Shown: in pieces, positions 1-6,766 of the stretch
Position numbering within the stretch: position 1 is the stretch's first letter
Layout of the letters: each line of letters starts with the position of its first letter
DNA from: Paenibacillus sp. UBA6285
Lineage (GTDB): Bacteria > Bacillota > Bacilli > Paenibacillales > Paenibacillaceae
Direction: 5' to 3'
Assembly: GCA_002438345.1 (NCBI GenBank)
Contig: DJUJ01000127.1
Location: forward strand, 1 to 16,340
Length of the DNA: 16,340 nt
The notes under the pieces: generated by a model
Database searches by the model: none
Seen by the model: the letters and a program-made list of their open reading frames with translations, nothing else
What the model was told of the DNA's origin: nothing
Position numbers and translations under genes: made by a program

Positions 1-1
1 C

Positions 2-490
2 GCCCTGCCGCTGGCGGGCGGGACCTATCCAGCGCCGCTCGCTGCCGCGGCGCTGCTTCCCGCCGCCGCTTGGCGCTGGCGGCGTAGCCTGGCTCTGCTG
101 CTGGTAGCGCGTAGCGCCAGCAGCATGAGCCGCGAGAGGCAGCTACGCGCTGCTTCTCTAGCTTGGCATGGGCTGGCGGAGCGGTTTGGACCGCCGCCAC
201 CCGGTGTCACTGGCAGGGAGTATGTGGACTCCCTGCAGATTTACGATGCCGGACTAAGCGCAGCCATCCGGCAGTTCGTACGCCAGTGGGAGACCCTGGC
301 GTACGCGCCCGTGCCTTCAGCGATCGTCGCGGCAGATCCCGCGAACGAAATTCCTGCAATGTCTGAAATTCCTGAAATTCCTGGAATTCCTGCAGTGCCA
401 GCCTCTCCCGTTGAGATCAGCGGGCATACTACTTCTGATGCAGCCGCGTTTATACGCGAATGTCTGATCATCACCTTTCGTTTAACTTAA
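2..490 (+). CDS. C-terminal part of a membrane protein, probably transglutaminase-like/DUF4129 (partial at the 5' edge)
   Basis: The frame is open from base 2 to a TAA at 488-490, giving about 162 residues of a protein whose start lies outside the window. An alanine/leucine-rich hydrophobic stretch, interrupted by a basic WRWRR patch, comes first and is probably the last membrane segment. A basic, cytoplasmic-looking region follows with LAWHGLAERFGPPPPGVTGREYVDSL, which resembles the DUF4129 tail of TgpA-type transglutaminase membrane proteins (a helix, then a short loop and 'T-x-R-E-Y'). That family assignment is from memory of the pattern and is moderate. The tail carries EIP/GIP/AVP repeats encoded by 9-bp tandem repeats and ends in an unusual stretch (IIRECLIITFRLT-like). 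The start of the window is close to 80% GC in its first 60 bases, far above the later genes. No terminator with a T-run is seen before guaA. Confidence 0.55.
   Translation, partial: ALPLAGGTYPAPLAAAALLPAAAWRWRRSLALLLVARSASSMSRERQLRAASLAWHGLAERFGPPPPGVTGREYVDSLQIYDAGLSAAIRQFVRQWETLAYAPVPSAIVAADPANEIPAMSEIPEIPGIPAVPASPVEISGHTTSDAAAFIRECLIITFRLT
347..391 (+). repeat. 9-bp tandem repeats coding for EIP-type triplets
   Basis: GAAATTCCT occurs at 347-355, 365-373 and 374-382, with the variant GGAATTCCT at 383-391. The last three are contiguous. In frame they encode E-I-P, E-I-P and G-I-P in the tail of the membrane protein. Such in-frame triplet-codon repeats suggest replication slippage in a flexible linker. 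Confidence 0.8.
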
Positions 491-593
491 TCGGCTAGAA
501 CAGCTGTTTCTTCTATACAATTCCTTCCATGGAAAGGGATGTTCTTCTTGAAGTTTAGCTCTCTCCTATTATGAGAAGTGTGCTCTCCTTTCC

Positions 594-623
594 TTGACGA
601 TGAGAATTAACCATGAGTATAAT
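594..623 (+). promoter_or_regulatory. guaA promoter (SigA-type)
   Basis: TTGACG at 594-599 and a perfect TATAAT at 618-623 are separated by 18 bp. Transcription would begin near 630, only about 20 nt before the guaA start codon, so this promoter leaves no room for a riboswitch. No purine (xpt-type) aptamer was seen further upstream. Confidence 0.75.
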
Positions 624-650
624 GAATCCAATAATCAAGGGAGGCTCGTA

Positions 651-2189
651 ATGAATAAGCCAAATGAAATTATCGTCGTTCTCGATTTTGGGGGACAATA
701 CAACCAACTTATTGCGCGCAGAATTCGGGACCTAGGAGTATACAGCGAACTTTTGCCGTACAATACGCCAGTAGACAAGATTAAAGCACTTTCGCCTAAG
801 GGAATTGTGTTCTCTGGCGGTCCTAGCAGTGTATACGCTGAGGATGCACCACATGTAGATCCAGCTATTTATGATTTAGGAGTACCAATCTTCGGTATTT
901 GCTACGGAATGCAGCTAATGGCTCATCAGCTTGACGGTAAAGTGGAACGCTCCGCTAAACGTGAATACGGCAAAGCTGATATTGATTTCGCACAAGAAAC
1001 TACACTAGTGGCTGGGCTTGAGAACCGCCAGACCGTATGGATGAGCCATGGTGACCACGTGGTTGAACTTCCTACAGGATTCAAGCTAGATGCAGGTACT
1101 GAAAGTGCTCCAATTGCCGCTATGAGCAATGATGAGCGCAAATTGTTCGCTGTTCAATTCCACCCAGAAGTGCGTCACTCTGTTCATGGTAATGAGATGA
1201 TCTCGAACTTCTTGTATCAAATTTGTGATTGCGAAGGTAAATGGACGATGGAATCATTTATTGATGAAGCCATTCAAGATATTCGTAACCAAGTCGGAGA
1301 TAAAAAAGTACTCTGCGCACTTAGTGGTGGCGTTGACTCTTCCGTGGTCGCAATGCTAATTCACCGTGCAATCGGTGACCAATTAACTTGTATGTTTATT
1401 GATCACGGTCTTTTGCGTAAAGGTGAAGCCGAAAGTGTTATGGAGACATTCGTAGGCAAATTCGATATTCATGTAGTAAAAATCGATGCACGCGAGCGCT
1501 TCATGAGCAAACTTGCTGGCGTTGAAGATCCAGAGCAAAAACGCAAAATTATTGGTAATGAGTTCATCTACTGCTTTGATGAAGAGTCGGCTAAGCTCGG
1601 AGATTTCGCGTTCCTTGCACAAGGTACGTTGTATACTGATATTGTTGAGAGCGGAACAGCTACGGCTCAAACGATTAAATCCCATCACAATGTGGGCGGT
1701 TTGCCGGAAGATATGAAATTCAGCTTGATCGAGCCACTGAATACCTTGTTCAAGGATGAGGTTCGTAAATTAGGTGAAGAGCTTGGAATGCCACATGCTA
1801 TCGTTTGGCGTCAACCTTTCCCAGGTCCGGGTCTTGCTATCCGTGTATTGGGTGAAGTAACAGAGGACAAGCTTACTATCGTGCGTGACTCGGACTATAT
1901 TTTGCGTGAGGAAATTGCTAAGGCTGGATTAGACCGTGAGATTTGGCAGTACTTCACAGCCTTGCCTAACATGAAGAGTGTTGGTGTTATGGGGGATGCT
2001 CGTACTTATTCCTACACCGTAGGCATTCGAGCAGTAACTTCTATCGATGGTATGACTGCTGACTGGGCACGTATTCCTTGGGATGTGCTTGAGAAGATCT
2101 CCGTACGTATCGTTAACGAAGTAGAGAACGTAAACCGTATCGTGTACGATGTAACTTCGAAACCACCTGCAACGATTGAGTGGGAATAG
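651..2189 (+). CDS. guaA: GMP synthase (glutamine-hydrolysing)
   Basis: Converts XMP to GMP using ATP and glutamine, in the cytoplasm, the last step of de novo GMP synthesis. The product is 512 residues, the normal length. The N-terminal class I glutamine amidotransferase domain (about 1-195) has the nucleophile Cys84 in FGICYGMQ and the partner His171/Glu173 in FHPEV. The ATP-pyrophosphatase domain carries the P-loop SGGVDSS at 225-231, and the C-terminal dimerisation domain ends in [10 protein letters not shown] chose ATG 651 because AAGGGAGG (637-644) lies 6 nt upstream; an in-frame TTG at 594 is the promoter -35 box and cannot be a start. The last 39 bases including the stop form one half of a perfect direct repeat shared with 5642-5680, so this 3' end may have been supplied by an integrated element. 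The protein itself is intact. Confidence 0.98.
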   Translation: MNKPNEIIVVLDFGGQYNQLIARRIRDLGVYSELLPYNTPVDKIKALSPKGIVFSGGPSSVYAEDAPHVDPAIYDLGVPIFGICYGMQLMAHQLDGKVERSAKREYGKADIDFAQETTLVAGLENRQTVWMSHGDHVVELPTGFKLDAGTESAPIAAMSNDERKLFAVQFHPEVRHSVHGNEMISNFLYQICDCEGKWTMESFIDEAIQDIRNQVGDKKVLCALSGGVDSSVVAMLIHRAIGDQLTCMFIDHGLLRKGEAESVMETFVGKFDIHVVKIDARERFMSKLAGVEDPEQKRKIIGNEFIYCFDEESAKLGDFAFLAQGTLYTDIVESGTATAQTIKSHHNVGGLPEDMKFSLIEPLNTLFKDEVRKLGEELGMPHAIVWRQPFPGPGLAIRVLGEVTEDKLTIVRDSDYILREEIAKAGLDREIWQYFTALPNMKSVGVMGDARTYSYTVGIRAVTSIDGMTADWARIPWDVLEKISVRIVNEVENVNRIVYDVTSKPPATIEWE

Positions 2190-2192
2190 GAT
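2154..2192 (+). repeat. Left copy of the guaA 3'-end direct repeat (putative attL)
   Basis: This 39-bp segment, from the ACT codon of guaA through its TAG and three bases beyond, is identical to 5642-5680. Including the 13 bases upstream (from 2141) the match is 52 bp with four mismatches. Three of these (2147, 2150 and 2153) are third-codon positions and one (2151) turns a Val codon into Ile in the other copy. This is the pattern left when a site-specific element integrates in the 3' end of a gene and restores it. The guaA 3' end is a known island-integration site in bacteria (established knowledge). That it is one here is inference. Confidence 0.75.
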
Positions 2193-2211
2193 CGGTGCAA
2201 CAATAGATTTC

Positions 2212-2263
2212 AAAAAAACTCTCTTTTATTTGCGTTATTTAGCAAATAAAAGAGAGTTTTTTT
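2212..2263 (+). terminator. Intrinsic terminator downstream of guaA
   Basis: Two perfectly complementary 22-nt arms, 2212-2233 and 2242-2263, flank an 8-nt loop (GTTATTTA). The left arm begins with seven A and the right arm ends with seven T, so it can act in both directions. It lies inside the interval bounded by the guaA repeats, so it arrived with, or belongs to, that block. Confidence 0.92.
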
Positions 2264-2338
2264 ATTTTCCAAGTAAATGGTTGTTAAGGAGACACCATTT
2301 TTCACAAATCTGTCATGAATGCGTTTTATTGAAAGGGA

Positions 2339-2367
2339 TTGCATCACTCGAAAAGTTATGATAAATT
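2339..2367 (+). promoter_or_regulatory. Possible deoD promoter
   Basis: TTGCAT at 2339-2344 and TAAATT at 2362-2367 are 17 bp apart. An alternative -10 is TATGAT at 2357-2362, but its -35 partner is then poorly spaced. The operator-like inverted repeat begins exactly where transcription would start, which supports a promoter about here; the exact boxes are uncertain. Confidence 0.4.
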
Positions 2368-2404
2368 GTACTTGTCTAAAAAACAGACAAGATAAACAAG
2401 TACA
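2367..2404 (+). promoter_or_regulatory. Nested inverted repeats upstream of deoD: probable GntR-type operator
   Basis: An inner pair CTTGTCT (2371-2377) and AGACAAG (2385-2391) is separated by 7 nt. An outer pair TGTACTTGT (2367-2375) and ACAAGTACA (2396-2404) encloses it, so ACAAG also recurs at 2396-2400. Two-fold symmetric sites with TGTCT/AGACA half-sites resemble operators of HutC-subfamily GntR regulators, and a gene of that family lies at the end of this block. The position over or just after the transcription start fits repression. Binding is inferred. Confidence 0.6.
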
Positions 2405-2430
2405 TTTTTCTACTAAAGGAGCCAATCAAA

Positions 2431-3147
2431 ATGATGACTACTACCAAAGAGACACCTCATATTAAACCGAACGGAGTAGAGATAGCTGAATCGATTCTGT
2501 TACCTGGAGACCCTTTAAGAGCAAAGTTTATTGCGGAAACCTTTTTAGAAGATTACCAGTGCTTTAACGAGGTAAGAGGAATGTTAGGGTATACCGGTAC
2601 TTACAAAGGGAAGAAAATCTCTGTAATGGGTACGGGAATGGGTCCAGCGAGCATGGGGATTTATTCTTGGGAATTAATCAATGTATTTGGAGTTAAGAAT
2701 TTAATCAGAATTGGTACTTGTGGTGCGATGCAAGAAAACATTGAGCTATACGATGTTATTTTCGGTATGGGAGCTGCAACGGATTCCAATTATGGTCATC
2801 AATATAATTTACCAGGACAATATCCGTTAACGGCTTCCTTTGAGCTTTTGGAAAAAGCTAAGAAAATAGCAGATGATAAAGGACAACAAGTTCATATTGG
2901 TAATATTTTATCCAGTGAAATATTTTATAATGCGGATTCGACAGCTAATAAAAAGTGGCAAGATGTAGGGATTTTGGGCGTTGAAATGGAATCTGTAGCG
3001 CTCTATTGGAATGCTATCCAAGCACGTGTAAATGCGCTATGTATTCTAACCGTGAGTGATCATCTTATTACAGGAGCAAAGACCTCTCCGGAGGAGCGCC
3101 AAACTGCATTTACTAAAATGATGGAGATCGCATTAGAATTAGCGTAA
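2431..3147 (+). CDS. deoD: Purine nucleoside phosphorylase, DeoD type
   Basis: Phosphorolyses purine (deoxy)ribonucleosides to free base plus (deoxy)ribose-1-phosphate, for nucleoside salvage in the cytoplasm. The product is 238 residues, a few more than the usual 233-236 of Bacillales DeoD because of a slightly longer N-terminus. Seen in the sequence: the phosphate-binding LLPGDPLR (23-30), RIGTCGAM (93-100), the ribose-binding VEMES (184-188) and the catalytic Asp in SD at 209-210. AAAGGAG at 2415-2421 precedes ATG 2431 by 9 nt; a second ATG follows at 2434, so the start could be one codon later. It is the first gene of a deoD - transporter remnant - deoB unit behind an operator-like repeat. 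DeoD yields the substrate for DeoB. Base composition is clearly more AT-rich than topB or the first gene of the window. Confidence 0.97.
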   Translation: MMTTTKETPHIKPNGVEIAESILLPGDPLRAKFIAETFLEDYQCFNEVRGMLGYTGTYKGKKISVMGTGMGPASMGIYSWELINVFGVKNLIRIGTCGAMQENIELYDVIFGMGAATDSNYGHQYNLPGQYPLTASFELLEKAKKIADDKGQQVHIGNILSSEIFYNADSTANKKWQDVGILGVEMESVALYWNAIQARVNALCILTVSDHLITGAKTSPEERQTAFTKMMEIALELA

Positions 3148-3545
3148 ATAACCTCCTTCTATGTGATACTCTTCGTGGTATCTGTGATTGTATTCTTGCT
3201 TGCTCTATATCAGTAAAAATAAAAATGCTTTTATTACTATTGATTTCTTTAAAAATAAACAATTTCTATTTGCATTAATTGTGGCCTTTATTCTTAACTC
3301 TTTATACGCTGTCTATGCGCTGAATACATTGTCGTTCCTGTTAACCTCTGTCTATGATATCCATTTGGATACTTATTAATCGATAAGAGGATTTACAATT
3401 CGGATTTTTACGTTTTGTAACAGAGGACCAGGCGGCATTGAATTACAGCAGTATCGTTATCGTTCTTGCAGCCATTGCAGGATTAGCTATTATTTATTTG
3501 GGCTTTTATTGGGTCGGAAATCTGAAGGGCGTACTCAAGTACTAG
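3148..3545 (+). pseudogene. Broken membrane-transporter remnant between deoD and deoB (MFS-like)
   Basis: Directly after the deoD stop, three hydrophobic reading segments follow in different phases. The first (3148-3213) encodes SFYVILFVVSVIVFLLALY. The second, shifted by one base near 3207, continues with KNKNAFITIDFFKNKQFLF and two further membrane helices, and stops at 3377-3379. The third (3387-3545) reads FVTEDQAALNYSSIVIV followed by another long helix. None has a convincing start codon with a ribosome site. Helix - charged loop with F-F-K-N-K-Q-F - helix recalls the middle of major facilitator transporters, and the last part could be a C-terminal helix, so a transporter with internal deletions is likely. 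The exact family is uncertain, and an amino-acid/purine permease is an alternative. By position it may once have carried nucleosides or bases. Confidence 0.5.
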
Positions 3546-3563
3546 ACAAAGGATGAGGGTAAA

Positions 3564-4742
3564 ATGAAGAAATTTAAACGTGTACATTTGATCGTCATGG
3601 ATTCAGTAGGCATTGGAGAAGGAAAAGATGCGGATCAATTTAACGATGTTGGCTCCCATACCCTATTGCACATTGCAGAACATATGAACGGATTGAATCT
3701 GCCCAACTTAGCCAAATTGGGTCTGTCCAATATTGAAGAAATCTTAGGTGTTCCGAAAGCAGGTAAACCACTTGCTTATTATACTAAATTACAGGAAAAA
3801 TCAGTCGGAAAAGATACAATGACGGGACATTGGGAGATCATGGGATTAAGTATTGATCAACCTTTTAATGTGTATCCAAATGGATTCCCCGACGAATTGA
3901 TTAAACAGATCGAGGACATAACTGGACGAAAAGTAGTAGCGAATAAACCTGCAAGTGGAACGGCTATTCTTGATGAATATGGCGAACATCAAATGAAAAC
4001 AGGGGATCTGATTGTCTATACATCTGCTGACCCGGTTCTACAAATTGCAGCTCATGAAGAAATCATCCCATTAGAAGAGTTATATGATATTTGTGAAAAA
4101 GTTCGGGAAATCACAAAAGACCCAGCCTATTTAATTGGTCGTATCATCGCGAGACCTTATGTAGGCGAACCTGGGAACTTTACGAGAACCTCCAATCGTC
4201 ATGACTATGCTTTAAAACCATTTCATAAAACCGTCATGAATAGCTTGCAAGACGGAGGTCATGATGTAATCGCCATTGGTAAAATCAATGATATTTTCGA
4301 TGGCGAAGGAGTTACAGAATCCATTCGTACGAAAGACAATATGGATGGCATGGATAAACTGCTTGAAGTCATGAAAAAGGATTTTACTGGAATGAGCTTT
4401 TTGAATTTAGTTGATTTCGATGCTTTATACGGTCATCGTCGTGATCCAGAAGGTTATGGAAGAGCATTAGAGGAATTCGATAAGCGATTAGATGAGGTAT
4501 TGGATTCTATGCGAGAAGATGATCTATTAATTATTACAGCTGACCATGGAAATGATCCAACCTTCCCTGGTACAGATCATACGCGTGAATTTATTCCTGT
4601 TCTAGTCTATTCCAAACAATTAAGGGACAGTGGTGCACTACCTGAGCATGATACTTTTGCTGATATTGGTGCAACGATAGCAGATAATTTTGATGTTCAT
4701 ATGCCAGACAATGGTGAGTCTTTCTTGCAATTTCTTAAATAA
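3564..4742 (+). CDS. deoB: Phosphopentomutase
   Basis: Interconverts (deoxy)ribose-1-phosphate and (deoxy)ribose-5-phosphate, feeding nucleoside sugar into central metabolism; cytoplasmic, two-Mn enzyme of the alkaline phosphatase superfamily. The 392 residues match the Bacillus length. The residue numbering coincides with the described Bacillus cereus enzyme: Asp13 (MDSVGIGEG), Thr85 in [10 protein letters not shown] (the phosphorylated residue), Asp286 and His291 in DFDALYGH, Asp327-His328 in TADHGND, and His339. The start ATG 3564 follows AAGGATGAGGG (3549-3559). No promoter was recognised right in front of it, so it is probably transcribed with deoD across the transporter remnant. It completes the pathway begun by DeoD and has the same AT-rich composition. 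Confidence 0.98.
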   Translation: MKKFKRVHLIVMDSVGIGEGKDADQFNDVGSHTLLHIAEHMNGLNLPNLAKLGLSNIEEILGVPKAGKPLAYYTKLQEKSVGKDTMTGHWEIMGLSIDQPFNVYPNGFPDELIKQIEDITGRKVVANKPASGTAILDEYGEHQMKTGDLIVYTSADPVLQIAAHEEIIPLEELYDICEKVREITKDPAYLIGRIIARPYVGEPGNFTRTSNRHDYALKPFHKTVMNSLQDGGHDVIAIGKINDIFDGEGVTESIRTKDNMDGMDKLLEVMKKDFTGMSFLNLVDFDALYGHRRDPEGYGRALEEFDKRLDEVLDSMREDDLLIITADHGNDPTFPGTDHTREFIPVLVYSKQLRDSGALPEHDTFADIGATIADNFDVHMPDNGESFLQFLK

Positions 4743-4754
4743 TTGATATAACAT

Positions 4755-4787
4755 AAAAACCTCCAAAAATCCTTTTTGGAGGTTTTT
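4755..4787 (+). terminator. Intrinsic terminator downstream of deoB
   Basis: Perfect 15-nt arms at 4755-4769 (AAAAACCTCCAAAAA) and 4773-4787, with a TCC loop, ending in five T. It closes the deoD-deoB unit before the regulator gene. Confidence 0.93.
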
Positions 4788-4818
4788 ACCTTGTAATTGA
4801 AGCAGAAAATGACATTCC

Positions 4819-4847
4819 TTGTCGCCTGAAAAATGATGTGTCATAAT
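4819..4847 (+). promoter_or_regulatory. Promoter of the GntR-family gene
   Basis: TTGTCG (4819-4824) and CATAAT (4842-4847) are 17 bp apart. The -35 overlaps GACA-TTCCT-TGTC (4811-4823), a short inverted repeat with the same CTTGTC half-site as in the deoD operator, so weak autoregulation is possible. That last point is inference from a 6-base match. Confidence 0.5.
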
Positions 4848-4870
4848 GGGGAGAAAAGGACACTAGATGA

Positions 4871-5614
4871 ATGAATACACATAAATTAGATAAATTGAAA
4901 CGGCCGCTTTATATCAATGTATATGATGAGCTTCTTCTTCAGATTACGAAAGGAGAATACCTCGTAGGTAGTCAGCTTCCTTCAGAACCGGATTTAGCAA
5001 GAAAACTAGGGGTTAGTCGCGCAACTTTACGGCAAGCTTTAGTTCTTTTGCAAGATGATGGATTAGTAAGAAATGTACGTGGTAAGGGAAACTTTGTACT
5101 TGAATCTTCTTATAAACAAGAGGACATACAATTAGAGAAACTAAGTAACCCTATGCATAAATGCCATATCAGCACATTTGACCAAATCGATTTACATTAT
5201 CGGATAGACCCGCAAACGGAACATACAAAACAAGTATTAAAAAGGGATTCATCTACAGTTGTAGCTTTAGAACGTTTGTATAGAAAGGGAGGCGAGCTAC
5301 ATGCTTATGCTTTTACTTTTATGTCCATGCAAACGGTAGAAAGTTTATCCTTGGATCTTGATAATAATGAGGGAATGCTGGACTTTCTAGAGAACCAGGC
5401 TTATGTAGATGCTAACCATGGAAATATTGAAATTAAATATACGCATACCGTTAATTTAGCGGATTCGAAAGATAAATTAAAAGGCCAGAACGAGTGCTTT
5501 TTACTACTAGAAACCCTTTACGACAAAACAGAGCCAGATTATCCGTTAATGTATAATAAATTTTATATTCCACAGCAGTTCTCGAATATAAAATTAAATA
5601 TAACTAAAGGTTAA
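4871..5614 (+). CDS. GntR-family transcriptional regulator, HutC/UTRA type
   Basis: A 247-residue protein. The N-terminal winged helix (about 12-76) shows the GntR pattern: PLYINVYDELL, QLPSEPDLARKLGVSRATLRQAL, then the wing GLVRNVRGKGNFV. The rest (about 90-240) looks like the UTRA effector-binding fold of the HutC subfamily, with LERLYRKGGEL and the late YNKFYIP. ATG 4871 follows AAAGGA (4855-4860) by 10 nt. It sits directly after the deoD-deoB unit, on the same strand but behind a terminator and with its own promoter. Inference: it represses deoD-deoB through the nested inverted repeat at 2367-2404, possibly sensing a nucleoside or a pentose phosphate. The usual deo regulators in Bacillus subtilis (DeoR, SorC-like) and E. 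coli (DeoR) are of other families. The gene ends at the right edge of the repeat-bounded block. Confidence 0.9.
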   Translation: MNTHKLDKLKRPLYINVYDELLLQITKGEYLVGSQLPSEPDLARKLGVSRATLRQALVLLQDDGLVRNVRGKGNFVLESSYKQEDIQLEKLSNPMHKCHISTFDQIDLHYRIDPQTEHTKQVLKRDSSTVVALERLYRKGGELHAYAFTFMSMQTVESLSLDLDNNEGMLDFLENQAYVDANHGNIEIKYTHTVNLADSKDKLKGQNECFLLLETLYDKTEPDYPLMYNKFYIPQQFSNIKLNITKG

Positions 5615-5624
5615 AGGCTAACCT
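5608..5624. repeat. Short inverted repeat at the gntR stop codon
   Basis: AGGTTA (5608-5613) and TAACCT (5619-5624) surround AAGGC and overlap the regulator's TAA stop. There is no T-run, so it is a poor terminator. It lies 5 bp before the homology to guaA begins at 5629, so it could instead be an arm of an integration site. Confidence 0.4.
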
Positions 5625-5641
5625 AAAACGTGTATGACATT

Positions 5642-5680
5642 ACTTCGAAACCACCTGCAACGATTGAGTGGGAATAGGAT
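5642..5680 (+). repeat. Right copy of the guaA 3'-end direct repeat (putative attR)
   Basis: Identical over 39 bp to 2154-2192, including the frame ...[13 protein letters not shown] of guaA. Homology extends upstream to 5629 with four mismatches that keep a guaA-like reading (V-Y-D-I versus V-Y-D-V), and then ends abruptly: two codons further up the same frame reads TAA. It has no coding role here. It is best read as the displaced guaA end left by integration of the 2193-5641 block. Confidence 0.75.
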
Positions 5681-5737
5681 AATATAATTGATGACGTTAA
5701 TTGCTTGTGACTCCTTGGTGGACAAGAGTTTCTGGCG

Positions 5738-5768
5738 TTGACGGCAAGTACATTGATGTTTGTATATA
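5738..5768 (+). promoter_or_regulatory. Possible promoter of the acidic hypothetical gene
   Basis: TTGACG at 5738-5743. The best -10 candidates are TGTATA (5761-5766, 17-bp spacer) or TATATA (5763-5768, 19-bp spacer). Neither is ideal. Confidence 0.4.
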
Positions 5769-5796
5769 CCTTCATTTCTTGAAAGGAGAGATTCAT

Positions 5797-6465
5797 ATGA
5801 ATCGAATCTACTTTAAGGACAATCCATGGCCGAACGGTCACAGTATTAAAGAATTTGAATGGGAAGCTCGACTGGAACCCGATAGCGGCATCTGGTTTGA
5901 CCTTCACTTGAAGTCTGAAGACTATGATGCGGATGATATTGTCGAGGAAGAAGAGGAAGAGGAAGAGGATGACAGACCCGATTGGTATCATAAAATCGTG
6001 TGGAATAACTATCATGCGGTTACATTGTCCTCTACGTTTTGGGGGCATAAGGGGCTGTTGGTCGGCACGGAAGCTAACCATCTTGATTTTACCAAGCTTG
6101 CACATACTACGTTTGAAGTAGATACGCTTCCACTGCAAGATGAACGTGATTATGAAGATGGAGCCTTCGGCATTTATTTACTCGGTCACGACGCAGCGGC
6201 GGATCATCGTATTCATTTTGAAAAAAACACCGGCTCCATTGACTTCACGGTGCGTTGGTCTGGCAAAATCGCGCTTATGTATGCCGGACAGGAGGAATTC
6301 AAGTATGATTTTGACGCCACGATAACAAATGCTGCGTTTAGCGGTATTAAGCTTCCTGAAGGCTATAGTCCTGAGAAAGGACGTCTTCTGTTAGCGTCCT
6401 TTGTATCAGACGTGGATCTGTTTGTGTGGTCCCACGAACGAGAAAGATTCGTGCTAAGGTCCTAG
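5797..6465 (+). CDS. Conserved-looking hypothetical protein with an acidic run
   Basis: I do not recognise a named domain in this 222-residue protein. It begins MNRIYFKDNPWPNGHSIKEF, has a very acidic segment at about 41-62 (EDYDADDIVEE then a run of Glu and Asp), and then an aromatic- and Gly-rich part with TLSSTFWGHKG, AFGIYLLGHDAAADHRIHF and GKIALMYAGQEEF. There is no signal peptide or membrane helix, so it is probably cytoplasmic. ATG 5797 is chosen because AAAGGAGAG (5783-5790) lies just upstream. Codon use is ordinary, which speaks for a real gene. It stands alone right outside the putative attR, followed by a hairpin. I cannot give a function. Confidence 0.8.
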   Translation: MNRIYFKDNPWPNGHSIKEFEWEARLEPDSGIWFDLHLKSEDYDADDIVEEEEEEEEDDRPDWYHKIVWNNYHAVTLSSTFWGHKGLLVGTEANHLDFTKLAHTTFEVDTLPLQDERDYEDGAFGIYLLGHDAAADHRIHFEKNTGSIDFTVRWSGKIALMYAGQEEFKYDFDATITNAAFSGIKLPEGYSPEKGRLLLASFVSDVDLFVWSHERERFVLRS

Positions 6466-6516
6466 TTATCAACTGCTTCTCAAGTTGTTGCATTGTTGCC
6501 ATACTGATGGGTGCAC

Positions 6517-6549
6517 ACAGCCTCTCTCCATTTCTTAGAGAGGGGCTGT
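6517..6549 (+). terminator. Hairpin downstream of the acidic hypothetical gene (probable terminator)
   Basis: ACAGCCTCTCTC (6517-6528) pairs with GAGAGGGGCTGT-like 6538-6549, 12 bp with one G-U, and a 9-nt loop. Only a weak T-rich tail (TTTAGGTTT) follows, so termination may be partial. The rest of 6466-6766 (about 300 bases) shows no convincing gene: both strands give only short frames without a ribosome site. No clear promoter for the next gene was found. Confidence 0.6.
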
Positions 6550-6766
6550 TTAGGTTTGAATAATGCCACGGGAGTTTTTTGGTGTCCCAAATCAACGAGA
6601 TTATCGAATATTTTATACTTTCCGTTTAAGCTTATTCATTGTGTTATTATTTTTCGCAACTCTCTGGTAATCTTCCTCGGTGGGATTCGTAATTCGTGAT
6701 AGATCACTATTTTCTTCTAAATCAAGAAGCTAAGATAAATAGTACAATCTTCCACGTCGATACAAA

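Noticed and set aside
594..650. Longer guaA starting at TTG 594
   Set aside because: The TTG is part of the -35 box and TATAAT lies within the extension; ATG 651 has the ribosome site.
491..650. Purine riboswitch in front of guaA
   Set aside because: No aptamer-like conserved core was seen, and the promoter leaves a leader of only about 20 nt.
1383..1688. Minus-strand frame inside guaA
   Set aside because: Shadow of guaA codon structure; no start signals.
6511..6699. Small gene downstream of the acidic hypothetical
   Set aside because: No ribosome site, overlaps a hairpin, and the amino-acid sequence looks random.
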